Below, one piece after another: positions 1 through 8,048 of a DNA stretch of 64,000 bases. The notes below the pieces were generated by a model. It saw only the letters and a program-made list of their open reading frames with translations. It ran no database searches and was not told where the DNA came from. The stretch is from Anaerolineaceae bacterium. Its GTDB lineage: Bacteria > Chloroflexota > Anaerolineae > Promineifilales > Promineifilaceae. Position 1 is the first letter of the stretch; each line of letters opens with the position of its first letter. Location of the stretch: the NCBI GenBank assembly GCA_002699125.1, contig PABI01000111.1:1-64000 (forward strand), read 5' to 3'. The translations under genes and the position numbers were made by a program.

Positions 1-296
1 ATGTTTTTAAATTTTTTGGCGAACGTTTAGCCCAATTGATTCAGCTCATTGAACAGGTGACTTTTCAAAAGCTGGATCAACGTTTGGCTGCAATTCTGCT
101 GCGCCGCGGACCGGCACTGCACACCACACATCAGCAGCTGGCGGATGAGTTGGGCAGCGTGCGGGAAGTGATCAGCCGGTTACTCAACGATTTCAAGGAA
201 CAGGGCGCCGTGGCCGTAGAGCGAGGCAAGATTTTTGTCTTAAAAGAAACCATCCTGCAGCAAATAGCCCAAACTGAGGGTGACTTTAGTCACTGA
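1..296 (+). CDS. Crp/Fnr-family transcriptional regulator, C-terminal part (5' end outside the window)
   Basis: The reading frame is open from base 3, so the gene begins upstream of the window and only about the last 97 residues are present. They cover the end of the dimerisation helix (FFGERLAQLIQLIEQVTF) and the winged helix-turn-helix typical of Crp/Fnr regulators: HQQLADELGSVREVISRLLN is the recognition-helix region, followed by a wing ending in ERGKIFVL. The sensory cyclic-nucleotide-type domain is not visible, so the effector cannot be guessed. The TTG at 36 is an internal codon, not a start. About 110 bases separate it from the PKD protein gene; no shared role is evident. Confidence 0.88.
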   Translation, partial: VFKFFGERLAQLIQLIEQVTFQKLDQRLAAILLRRGPALHTTHQQLADELGSVREVISRLLNDFKEQGAVAVERGKIFVLKETILQQIAQTEGDFSH

Positions 297-408
297 GTTT
301 TGCGAAGCAGGTTTTTACACTGGGAAGGACTCACAGGTGTGTCCTTTGTGGACTTAGGTCTTTGCACACCCAGATAATTGAATCTTTTGTCCCATTTTGG
401 AGGTAACG

Positions 409-3400
409 ATGCAGAAAAAAAAACCTATCCTTAAGGTCGGCCTGTTTTTGTTTACGGTCATGATGATTGTATTGAGCGGCACGGCCGTTGCCGCTGTTAC
501 ACCTACGCAGTTTGTGCCCGGTGATACGGTCGTTGCCCTGGCAGCAGATGATCAGGTCACCCCTGCCATTTCTCATGGCGATGGCGTGACGTTGGTTGCC
601 TGGGCAGACCAGCGCGCGCGAGCCGCCGGCGGAGCGTTTCTAGAGTTTGAAACCGCCAGCGACATCTACGGCATCTTGCTGGATGCCAGCGGCAACCCGC
701 TTAGTTCGCTGCCCTTTGCTATTGCTCAGGCAAAAGGCAGCCAGTCTGTACCCCGAATCTTTTGGAATGGCACCAACTGGCTGGTGGTATTCCAAACTTA
801 TATGCTGGGCGGCACCGGCTTCTTTTATGAACAATCCCTGGCGGCCGTGCGCATATCATCTTCTGGGCAATTGCTTGATGAAGAACCCATCATTCTGTTT
901 AATACACCGACCTCTGGTGCCATTTGGAATGTTTCCAGCGACGGCACAGATTGGTTTATCGTGTACCAGAACGATGACATCTACGTTGTAAAGCTCACCG
1001 CCGATGGGCAGTTGCAGCAGCCCGGCACCATCCTTGTCCCTCAAACTTTCTACATGCGCTTTAACCTGGAATTGGCATGCACCAGCGGCGTTTGCCTGCT
1101 CACCTTCAATGAGCAGGATACAACCGGTGCCGTGCGCTTCGACAGCAATTTCAACGTTTTGGGTGGCGGCCTCTTTACGCTGCTGGATGGTGCCTTTGTC
1201 GAGGCCCTGGCTGCCAACGACACCGGCTTCTATGCCGCCTGGCCCCAGCAGCTCCCCGATTTCAGTTCGGCCGTTTTGGGTTCACGTATTGATCTCAACG
1301 GCAACTTGTTGGATGGTACTGGCGACAATATTTCCCTGGCGACACAGCAGGGTGTCTCCCGGCCGGTGTTGGGCTGGGACGGCACCAACTGGCGCGTGGG
1401 CTGGTCTATCAGCAATACGGTGTATGTGGCTCGCGTGAGCGCGGCCGGACAGGTGCTGGACCCCGGCGGGGTGGCCGTGCCTGGCGTGACGTTGGGGGCA
1501 ACGGCCGTTACCAACAACGGCAGTCTGCAAATGGTGCGCAGTGAATTTGCCAACAATGAATACGATGTGTTCACAGTTAACATCTCTGCTGCCAACGTGG
1601 CCGGCCCGCAGGTGCCGCTTTCTCTGGGTGCCCCGGCGCAGGTGTTTGTGGATACGGCCGTTGGCAGTAGTGGCTACATGGTTTCTTACCGCAGCGACAC
1701 CGGCAGCGCCTACCGCTTGATGGCCCAACCGCTGGATGCTAACGGCAATCCCCTCACTGCGGAACCAGTTTTGCTGGCTTCCGGGACCTACCAAACAGGC
1801 CCCGGTACACCGTCAGTGGCCTGGAACGGTAACAATTACGTCATCACTTGGGGGCAAGAGGGCACTATCTACGCTCAGCGTCTCTTGCAAGATGGCACCC
1901 TGGTTGATGCCAGCCCCATTGCCGTCATGCCTGGCTTTGGCGCAACCGATGTGTCGGCCATTGGCACTACGTACCTTATTGCTGGTCGCCAATTTGGCTT
2001 TACCCCTCAGATTATCAATGTCTATGCTGCCCGGCTGGATGGCAGCACCGGTACCGTGTTAGATACCACACCATTCCTGGTTGGCTTTAACCATGCCCGC
2101 TCTGTGGCGCTGGATACGATGGGCAATCGCTGGTTCCTGGCATACCAACGTAACTTTACCCACGACGATCCCATTGCCGAAACGCGCGGTGTGTTCATCA
2201 ACGCCGATGGCAGCGTCGAACCGGAGTTCCAAGTTTATGGCTTTTACTCCAGCACAGGCGGAAATTCAATGTTCCAAGTAGCCACCGCCGCTAGCGACGA
2301 TACAGCTTTGGTTGTGCAGTCGGCTGAGGTCACCTCTGGCGTAGAAACCGATCTGATTGGTGTATTGGTCAACAGCGATGGCACCATCCAGCCTGCCCAA
2401 AACCTGACGCCGTGGCAAGGCAACCAATACCGACCGCATCTCACCTGGGACGGTACGCAGTTTGTTATGGCCTACAATGAGCAGCGTAACCGCTTTGCCC
2501 CGCTCACACTGGATCAGCTGGATGCACGCAGTGATTTGTACGGCATGCGTATTAGCGAAACGGGCGTTGTCATTGACCCGCAAGGGTTCATCTTCTCCAA
2601 TTCGCCGCTGTCAGAAGCAAATCCGCATGTTGTTGGCGCCAATGGCGTGAGCATGTTCTCCGGTTCCATCTTCCAAAACGCCCAGGCGGCGTACCGGGCA
2701 GGCTACCAGCAGTTTGGTCTGGGTGGTAACCAGTGGCCGGTAGCTGTCGCCAATGCTGATGTATTGGGTGGTGATGTGCCTTTCACTGTCAACTTCAATT
2801 CGACTGGCAGCACGGACCCCGACGGCACCATTGTTTCCTATGCCTGGGACTTTGGCGACGGCACAGGCTCTACCGCTGCCAATCCCAGCCATACTTACAC
2901 CACCCCTGGAGATTACGTGGCGATCTTGACGGTGACAGACAATCAGGGGGCAACCACCAGTAACGCTGTGGCCATTGCGGCCCAGGCGCTAAATATCAAC
3001 CCGGTGGCTTTCATCTCGGCTGATGTTACTTCCGGGCCGGCGCCGTTGAGCGTAGAGTTTAGCGCAGCTGGTTCTTATGACCCAGATGGTTCCATTGGCA
3101 ACATTGAATGGGACTTTGGCGATGGCGGGTTCCCCAACTTTGGTTCGCCTGCTTTCCATACATTCACGGCAGAAGGTACGTATACCGTCACGGTAACGGT
3201 GTTTGACGGCCGTGGCGGCTCTGGCCAGGCTAGCCTGGTTATCAATGTAGGTGCTGAACCGCCGAACCAGCCACCAACGGCCGTTGCCGAGGTGAATGTA
3301 GATACCGGCGATGCCCCGTTTAATCCGTTCTTCAGCTCGGCCAACTCCAGCGATCCCGATGGCTTTATCACCGGCTGGCTGTGGGACTTTGGCGATGGCA

Positions 3401-4398
3401 CAACTTCTACGCTGCCGCATCCGGCCATCAAAGTATATGAAACGCCCGGTGTGTACACCGTCAACCTTACCGTAACGGATGATGATGGGGCCACCGGCAG
3501 CGACACGCTTGTCATCACCGTGACAGACGGCGGCACAGGTGGTAATCAGCCGCCAGTTGCAATCATCAATGCCGATCCCACTTCTGGACCTGCGCCGCTG
3601 GTGGTGGTGTTCAGCTCGGCCGGATCGTTTGACCCGGACGGCACGATTGTTGATTACTTCTGGGAGTTCAGTAACGGCCGTACCACAAACCGAGAAAATC
3701 CGCGCCTGCGCTTTAATAGCGACGGTACGTACACGGCCACATTAACAGTGACAGACGATGAGGGCGCAACGGGGACCGACACGATAACGATTTTGGTCGG
3801 TGATACGTCCACGAACCAACCGCCAACGGCCGTTGCCACAGCAGACGTAACCAATGGTGAAGCACCACTGATGGTCTTCTTCAATGGGTCAAGTTCTACG
3901 GACAACGATGGTATGATTATTAGCTATGCCTGGGACTTTAGTGACGGCAATAGCGCCACCGGCGCAACTGCACTCAATACCTACACGGCTGCCGGCACTT
4001 ATGTGGCTACGCTTACCGTCACGGACAACGAAGGGGCAACTGCCACTGACACAGTTACCATTACCGTTACGGACCCTGGCGCTGGTTGCAGCAGCAACTG
4101 CGCCCGCGTTTCCAATATCAGCTTGACAGTACGCGGCATCGGCTCCTTGGTTGGCATGGTAACTGTAGCGGATGAAAATGGCGATACGCTGGTAGGCGCA
4201 ACAGTTAATGTTTTCTGGACCTTGCCTGACGGCACGACCATTGCGGACAGCGTGGCCGTGTCTGGCCGGGGGACCGCACGCTTTAACCTGGGTGACAACG
4301 GCCCCGGCACCTATACGCTCACAGTTACCAATGTGAGCCAGAGCGGCTACACGTTTGATGCCGATAACAGCGTCCTTTCGAGCAGTATTGTGAAGTGA
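409..4398 (+). CDS. Large secreted PKD-repeat surface protein
   Basis: The 1,329-residue product begins with a Sec signal peptide (lysines at 3-5, hydrophobic core, AVAA near residue 28). ATG 409 is preferred because the GGAGGT at 399-404 is a well-placed ribosome site; the TTG at 397 lies next to that site. Residues about 30-770 are irregular repeats with WNGTNW-like motifs and alternating strands, suggestive of a beta-propeller. Five PKD domains follow at roughly 775-860, 864-950, 954-1040, 1047-1130 and 1137-1220, four of them with the DFGDG or DFSDG signature; the fourth has EFSNG. The last 105 residues form an Ig-like domain with a Cys pair (GCSSNC). No sorting signal or transmembrane tail is visible. 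By family the likely role is adhesion or polymer binding outside the cell; a catalytic site is not apparent. Confidence 0.9.
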   Translation: MQKKKPILKVGLFLFTVMMIVLSGTAVAAVTPTQFVPGDTVVALAADDQVTPAISHGDGVTLVAWADQRARAAGGAFLEFETASDIYGILLDASGNPLSSLPFAIAQAKGSQSVPRIFWNGTNWLVVFQTYMLGGTGFFYEQSLAAVRISSSGQLLDEEPIILFNTPTSGAIWNVSSDGTDWFIVYQNDDIYVVKLTADGQLQQPGTILVPQTFYMRFNLELACTSGVCLLTFNEQDTTGAVRFDSNFNVLGGGLFTLLDGAFVEALAANDTGFYAAWPQQLPDFSSAVLGSRIDLNGNLLDGTGDNISLATQQGVSRPVLGWDGTNWRVGWSISNTVYVARVSAAGQVLDPGGVAVPGVTLGATAVTNNGSLQMVRSEFANNEYDVFTVNISAANVAGPQVPLSLGAPAQVFVDTAVGSSGYMVSYRSDTGSAYRLMAQPLDANGNPLTAEPVLLASGTYQTGPGTPSVAWNGNNYVITWGQEGTIYAQRLLQDGTLVDASPIAVMPGFGATDVSAIGTTYLIAGRQFGFTPQIINVYAARLDGSTGTVLDTTPFLVGFNHARSVALDTMGNRWFLAYQRNFTHDDPIAETRGVFINADGSVEPEFQVYGFYSSTGGNSMFQVATAASDDTALVVQSAEVTSGVETDLIGVLVNSDGTIQPAQNLTPWQGNQYRPHLTWDGTQFVMAYNEQRNRFAPLTLDQLDARSDLYGMRISETGVVIDPQGFIFSNSPLSEANPHVVGANGVSMFSGSIFQNAQAAYRAGYQQFGLGGNQWPVAVANADVLGGDVPFTVNFNSTGSTDPDGTIVSYAWDFGDGTGSTAANPSHTYTTPGDYVAILTVTDNQGATTSNAVAIAAQALNINPVAFISADVTSGPAPLSVEFSAAGSYDPDGSIGNIEWDFGDGGFPNFGSPAFHTFTAEGTYTVTVTVFDGRGGSGQASLVINVGAEPPNQPPTAVAEVNVDTGDAPFNPFFSSANSSDPDGFITGWLWDFGDGTTSTLPHPAIKVYETPGVYTVNLTVTDDDGATGSDTLVITVTDGGTGGNQPPVAIINADPTSGPAPLVVVFSSAGSFDPDGTIVDYFWEFSNGRTTNRENPRLRFNSDGTYTATLTVTDDEGATGTDTITILVGDTSTNQPPTAVATADVTNGEAPLMVFFNGSSSTDNDGMIISYAWDFSDGNSATGATALNTYTAAGTYVATLTVTDNEGATATDTVTITVTDPGAGCSSNCARVSNISLTVRGIGSLVGMVTVADENGDTLVGATVNVFWTLPDGTTIADSVAVSGRGTARFNLGDNGPGTYTLTVTNVSQSGYTFDADNSVLSSSIVK

Positions 4399-4410
4399 TC
4401 TTTTGCTAAA

Positions 4411-4507
4411 AAACCTGACAGGTCTGCACGAGAACTTAGAAAAAGCGGTTCTTTGCAGTGCAAAATTAGCTTGATTTCAGGCTCGTTTTGAAGACCTTTC
4501 AAGGTTT
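4411..4507. repeat. Degenerate inverted repeat, GACCTG family
   Basis: Imperfect arms at 4411-4425 and 4492-4507 flank a 66-base centre just after the PKD gene. The arms match the better-preserved element at 45722-45759, so this is probably an older copy of the same intergenic family. Confidence 0.5.
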
Positions 4508-4523
4508 GTTAAGAGACCAACAG

Positions 4524-4560
4524 AAAAGCCCGGTGTGTAGAAATTGACATTGGGCTTTTT
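4524..4560 (+). terminator. Rho-independent terminator-like hairpin after the PKD gene
   Basis: AAAAGCCC at 4524-4531 pairs with GGGCTTTT at 4552-4559 and the right arm runs into a T-run. The 20-base loop is long for a classical terminator. Confidence 0.6.
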
Positions 4561-4591
4561 ATTGTAAGTAATACGGTTGCGCTTGGGCAAC

Positions 4592-4618
4592 AAAAAAGGA
4601 GCGGCCGCAGCCGCTCCT
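4592..4618 (-). terminator. Terminator of the small membrane protein gene
   Basis: A perfect 9-bp GC-rich stem (4597-4605 with 4610-4618) with a four-base loop. Read on the minus strand it is followed by six Ts, as expected for the gene at 4683-4886. Confidence 0.8.
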
Positions 4619-4623
4619 CTTCA

Positions 4624-4672
4624 TTTTCCCGGAAACTATTTTCCGAATCATGTTTGGTTGTTTCTGGGAAAA
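4624..4672. repeat. Inverted repeat at convergent gene ends
   Basis: Thirteen-base arms at 4624-4636 and 4660-4672 match with one mismatch around a 23-base centre. It sits between the terminator and the stop of the small membrane protein gene; its function is unknown. Confidence 0.5.
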
Positions 4673-4682
4673 TATTTACAGA

Positions 4683-4886
4683 TTACTTTTGGGCCATCGT
4701 GGAGAATTTGAAAGGGGCGTAGAGTGGGCAAAAACCAACCACGCTGGTGAGCAAAAAGACAATGGCCAAGATGCCCAGGATAATTGCCGCCGTTCCCGAA
4801 ATGAGGTTGGTGAAGTATAAAACGGCGACGACAACTGCCAAAACAACGCGAATAATCCGATCGGTGCTTCCCATATTTTGTTTCAT
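4683..4886 (-). CDS. DUF2892/YgaP-like inner membrane protein
   Basis: A 67-residue protein with two hydrophobic helices. It starts MKQNMGSTDRIIR and ends near FCPLYAPF, the layout of stand-alone DUF2892 (YgaP transmembrane-like) proteins. The start is placed at the internal ATG 4886 because GGAGG lies directly upstream, and the extra 18 residues of the longer frame do not resemble the family. The cysteine in GFCPLY is typical of it. Function is unknown; relatives are often found with rhodanese or stress genes. A strong terminator follows. The ECF pair upstream is on the same strand but more than 100 bases away. Confidence 0.82.
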   Translation of the reverse strand: MKQNMGSTDRIIRVVLAVVVAVLYFTNLISGTAAIILGILAIVFLLTSVVGFCPLYAPFKFSTMAQK

Positions 4887-4992
4887 GATAGTCCTCCGAA
4901 AAACAATAGGTTGTGATTTGTAAGGTATTGCTGTTTTCAACTTGTCTTTATGCTTTTTAGACGGACAAAATCAGGAAAGGTTACAAAATCGA

Positions 4993-5235
4993 TCAGGAAA
5001 TTTTGGATTTTAAGAAAGCATCTTGCAACTGATTAAACAGGCGCGTTCGACTTTGGGCGGGAATGGTGCGCCTGCCTTGCTCGCGAAACAGAAAGATGGT
5101 TTGCTGAGTGCTGTCTAGCACCACGCGGCAGTTTTGGCAGGTGGCCAGGTGCTCCTGTGCTTCAGCCGTCAGCGCTTCGTCCAGCTCATGATCGATGTAG
5201 TCAGAAAGATATTGGAGTAATTCTTCACATTTCAT
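4993..5235 (-). CDS. Anti-sigma factor with zinc-finger (zf-HC2) domain, soluble
   Basis: An 80-residue protein starting MKCEELLQYLSDYID and carrying HLATCQNC, the His-x3-Cys-x2-Cys zinc site of anti-sigma (ZAS) domains. The ATG at 5235 is preferred to the upstream in-frame start because it overlaps the end of the sigma gene by 11 bases, giving translational coupling. No transmembrane segment is present, so this would be a cytoplasmic ZAS protein. By family, such factors bind the adjacent ECF sigma and release it on oxidation or zinc loss. The target of the regulon is not evident. Confidence 0.85.
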   Translation of the reverse strand: MKCEELLQYLSDYIDHELDEALTAEAQEHLATCQNCRVVLDSTQQTIFLFREQGRRTIPAQSRTRLFNQLQDAFLKSKIS

Positions 5236-5842
5236 TTGTTTCTTTCTCAGAGCCAATCGCCAGCAGCGACTGGGTTAACTGCTCGCGCAAGAAGAGGCGA
5301 GCCCGGTGCAGACGAACTTTGGTAGCGCTGATTGTCAGGGCGGTAATGGCGGCAGTTTCTTGAGTAGACAGCCCTTCAATCTCACGCAGCACAAACACGA
5401 CACGAAATTTTTCTGGCAAGGCCGCAATGGCTTTATCCAATTCGGCCGTCACTTCGGCATCGGTGAGCATTTGTTCAGGCCATTGTGTCCAATCGATTAA
5501 ATGAACCGGAATGGGCAAACGGCCGTCTTCCGGCTCATCCTCCAGTACCAAGTCCGGGTTCCTTTTGCGCAGCCGATCCACACTTAAATTATAGGCGATG
5601 CGGTAGAGCCAGGTACCCAAATGGGAGCGCCCTTCAAATTGATCCAGCCGCTCGATCAGCCGCAAAAACGTATCTTGCACCACGCCTTCTGCGCTAACCT
5701 CATCTTTGAGCAGGCTGACAGCTAACCGGTAAACCTTGTCTGAGTATTGCTCAAACAGATAGGTAAATGCTTCAGGTTCGCGCTTGCGCAATGCGGCCAG
5801 CAGCAGAGCCGCATCATCGGCATAAAGGGGTTGCAGGTTCAT
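5225..5842 (-). CDS. ECF-family RNA polymerase sigma factor
   Basis: A roughly 205-residue sigma-70 group IV protein. Region 2 spans about residues 25-95 (FEQYSDKVYRLA, then the helix with TWLYRIAYNLSVDRLRKR) and region 4 about 135-190 (ALPEKFRVVFVLREIEGLS followed by the HTH). ATG 5842, with AAGAAG upstream, is chosen over GTG 5866. It overlaps the anti-sigma gene, forming a two-gene operon. GTAAC-type words repeat just upstream (5870-5890) and could be the autoregulated promoter, but this is speculative. Confidence 0.9.
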   Translation of the reverse strand: MNLQPLYADDAALLLAALRKREPEAFTYLFEQYSDKVYRLAVSLLKDEVSAEGVVQDTFLRLIERLDQFEGRSHLGTWLYRIAYNLSVDRLRKRNPDLVLEDEPEDGRLPIPVHLIDWTQWPEQMLTDAEVTAELDKAIAALPEKFRVVFVLREIEGLSTQETAAITALTISATKVRLHRARLFLREQLTQSLLAIGSEKETNEM

Positions 5843-5994
5843 ATCTTCTTTGGACGGAAAGGTCACTAAAAGGTTACATTTAGTGTAACTTGTTTTTTAG
5901 GCTGCGCAGCTGGTGTTGTAAATCGTGGGTGGTTGGCATGGCCTAACCTTAGCATGAGTTGAGAAAGAGGTGTGGGAGGAGAGGTTAAGATTGG

Positions 5995-6057
5995 CCCGCA
6001 GCCGCAGTTTCTCACTGTGTCCATAATGTGTTCACGCTAAGAAAGCGCGGCTACGGG
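5995..6057. repeat. Intergenic palindromic element, GCGGCTACGG family, copy 1
   Basis: Arms at 5995-6005 and 6047-6057 match with one mismatch. The right half (TAAGAAA, two bases, GCGGCTACGG) recurs at 30322-30377. It lies between the sigma gene and the 3' end of the terpene cyclase gene. Confidence 0.65.
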
Positions 6058-6065
6058 TTGATAGA

Positions 6066-7628
6066 TCAATCAATAGAGACGAGCAGGGCACTTAGCTCAA
6101 ACATCGTTTCGATGCGTGGTGGCGCATACAGCTCTTTTTCAATCCAAAGCGAGGTACGATCCAGCGTAGGCTGGTCCACGTAATTTTTCAAGAACAGTTG
6201 CCCTTTCCTGAAGGCATGGCGACCAGAATCGGTTAGCAGCTGTTCTTTGTGCAATGTGTAAAGGGTTAGCAACCCATAAGCCGTTTCTGAAGGTGTTGCT
6301 TCACCGGTGACGCCCCAGCCGCCATTGCTGTGCTGGCTTTGGATGAGGTCTTCTTGGGCACGCATAACGGCCGTATACCCCAAAGGTTCTGCCGCCAATG
6401 CCAACACCAGATGCAGCGTGTTGTACAGCCAAGAGATATGCCATTTGTCGTCTTGCCAACGGCCGTTTTCACCCTGCATGTCTAGCAAGTACTGCACTGC
6501 GGTCTCATCTCGTTGGCCAAACAGACGTAGGGCGTGAACGGCTCGGGCCGTCAATGAGATGGACAGCTGAATTTCACCAGCAAACGCGTAATAGACGCCA
6601 TTCCCCTGGAAACGGTCTAAGACAGAGGGGTCAACCACATAGCCAGCGGTATGCAAAATGGCCAACGCGGCGGCCGTATCATCCCCATCCTGATAAAAAT
6701 GATCGCTTAAGCCAATGCCCTGTCTTGTTAAGGCAAAGCCCAGCATGTCTAGCTGCGGTTGCAGCACCGCTTGCAGCTCTTCCTTATCTAGCAAATCGGC
6801 TACCAACAGTGGATAGAGACCAAAGGCCAACTCAAAGCGGTCCATGGGCCAGATGCCAGGCACAACGCCAGGAATATTAAACCCGGTAACGCCAGATGCC
6901 CGATTGAGGTACATTTCGGCCTGTCGCCGCAGCGCTTCCGTTTCTTCATTTCTGGCCAGGCGCGACAGCCAAACGGCCGTTGCTGCCGGACTGTGCCCAA
7001 TGCTGCCTGCCCCATCCAGATAAGCAGGCTCTGGCTCTTTGCCCCACGCTTCCCAGGAGTGCATGGGCGGCGAACCGGCTTCTGGTTTTATATGGGCAAT
7101 ATATTGTAGCTTTTTGCGTCCCTGGCCTACCAGCGCCGTGTTCCCCTGACGCGGCAGCTCTAAATTGAGCCGGGCGGCTTCGTCGATGAGGTAAGGGTAA
7201 ATCAACTCTGCCCCAACAGGCAGGCTGTCTGGCACCGTGTAGGCCCACAGCTCTCGTTGAACATGAAGATGGTCCAGACCGGCCTCAATATTTTCGGTGG
7301 CGTCGATGATGTCGGCATATTGGTGCAGGGTAAGGACAGCGGCAATGGTGGAGATGCGGCGATACAAAGGTGCGGCCGGACTGCCCCAGCCGCCATCGGC
7401 CTGCTGCTGCTTTTTAAGCCATTCCAGGCCAGGTGTTACCCCGTTTGCCGGCGGGTAAGCGCGGAGCACCTGCGCTGTGTCATAGACAGAAGCGCTAATA
7501 CGGCCTCCCCCTTTGCCTAATTGGGGAAGCACACCTTGTAATCGGGCCAGGATGGGCGATTGAGTAGTAAAAGGAATTAGGGTTGAACGCCCGTACGGCC
7601 GTTTCTCCCTATCGGGTTGTGTCTGCAT
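6066..7628 (-). CDS. Class II terpene (diterpene-type) cyclase
   Basis: This 520-residue protein has the alpha-barrel repeats of the squalene-hopene/diterpene cyclase superfamily: QW-like motifs QADGGWG near residue 75 and HSNGGWG near 440. It carries the class II catalytic motif D-G-D-D-T-A at residues 314-319 (bases 6672-6689). In this family the DxDD aspartates protonate a double bond or epoxide to start cyclisation. About 500 residues without a class I DDxxD domain fits bacterial copalyl-diphosphate-type synthases better than the roughly 630-residue squalene-hopene cyclases. GGAGG precedes the ATG. No prenyltransferase, class I synthase or P450 is adjacent, so substrate and product are open. 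ACGGCCGT occurs several times in the gene, as in the chromosomal background, arguing against recent transfer. Confidence 0.82.
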   Translation of the reverse strand: MQTQPDREKRPYGRSTLIPFTTQSPILARLQGVLPQLGKGGGRISASVYDTAQVLRAYPPANGVTPGLEWLKKQQQADGGWGSPAAPLYRRISTIAAVLTLHQYADIIDATENIEAGLDHLHVQRELWAYTVPDSLPVGAELIYPYLIDEAARLNLELPRQGNTALVGQGRKKLQYIAHIKPEAGSPPMHSWEAWGKEPEPAYLDGAGSIGHSPAATAVWLSRLARNEETEALRRQAEMYLNRASGVTGFNIPGVVPGIWPMDRFELAFGLYPLLVADLLDKEELQAVLQPQLDMLGFALTRQGIGLSDHFYQDGDDTAAALAILHTAGYVVDPSVLDRFQGNGVYYAFAGEIQLSISLTARAVHALRLFGQRDETAVQYLLDMQGENGRWQDDKWHISWLYNTLHLVLALAAEPLGYTAVMRAQEDLIQSQHSNGGWGVTGEATPSETAYGLLTLYTLHKEQLLTDSGRHAFRKGQLFLKNYVDQPTLDRTSLWIEKELYAPPRIETMFELSALLVSID

Positions 7629-7987
7629 AAAAAACCTCCGTCCAAAAGATAACTGCTCAGTAAATCAAATGGATCCTAAGTACAGCCTTGCAGAAATATG
7701 GTTGAAAATACCAATACGGTTCCTCAAACCGCAGAACGGCCGTTGGATTTCAGTTTTATAACTCAGGTTAGGTTGCAAGGATGAGGAGATTTAGATGCTT
7801 TGGCTCCGAAAGATTGGCCCCCACATCAGACTCCGGTCAAATAGTCTATAGCATGATAACAAATCATTCTCCAGAGGAAAAACGACAATAGTACTAAAAA
7901 AAAGTGATCTTTATCCTGTTTATTTTGTCCAATAAGGGCTGCTACGAATTAGCCGGCATTTTTGCAGGCGCACAATTGTTCTAATGT
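7629..7987. other. Divergent intergenic region between terpene cyclase and ABC exporter
   Basis: About 360 bases with no convincing ORF. It holds the cyclase ribosome site, one ACGGCCGT, AT-rich tracts near 7860-7910 and the approach to the exporter promoter. No riboswitch or RNA structure is recognised. Confidence 0.6.
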
Positions 7988-7996
7988 TGCTATAAT
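7988..7996 (+). promoter_or_regulatory. Extended -10 promoter of the ABC exporter
   Basis: TGCTATAAT forms an extended -10 box with a perfect TATAAT; no good -35 is present, which extended -10 promoters tolerate. Transcription would start near 8003, downstream of the TTG at 7962 and the ATG at 7995, which supports the TTG start at 8049. Confidence 0.55.
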
Positions 7997-8048
7997 GGGC
8001 GCATTTGTGCAAGAACCTGCGTTGGCAAGCAAGACAAAAGAGGTTGCC

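Noticed and set aside
2740-4080. Tandem DNA repeats in the PKD gene as a possible recombination array
   Set aside because: Similarity is at protein level; the five PKD units have diverged at DNA level.
7860-7960. Possible riboswitch upstream of the ABC exporter
   Set aside because: Only AT-rich tracts; no conserved helices recognised, and the likely transcript starts downstream near 8003.
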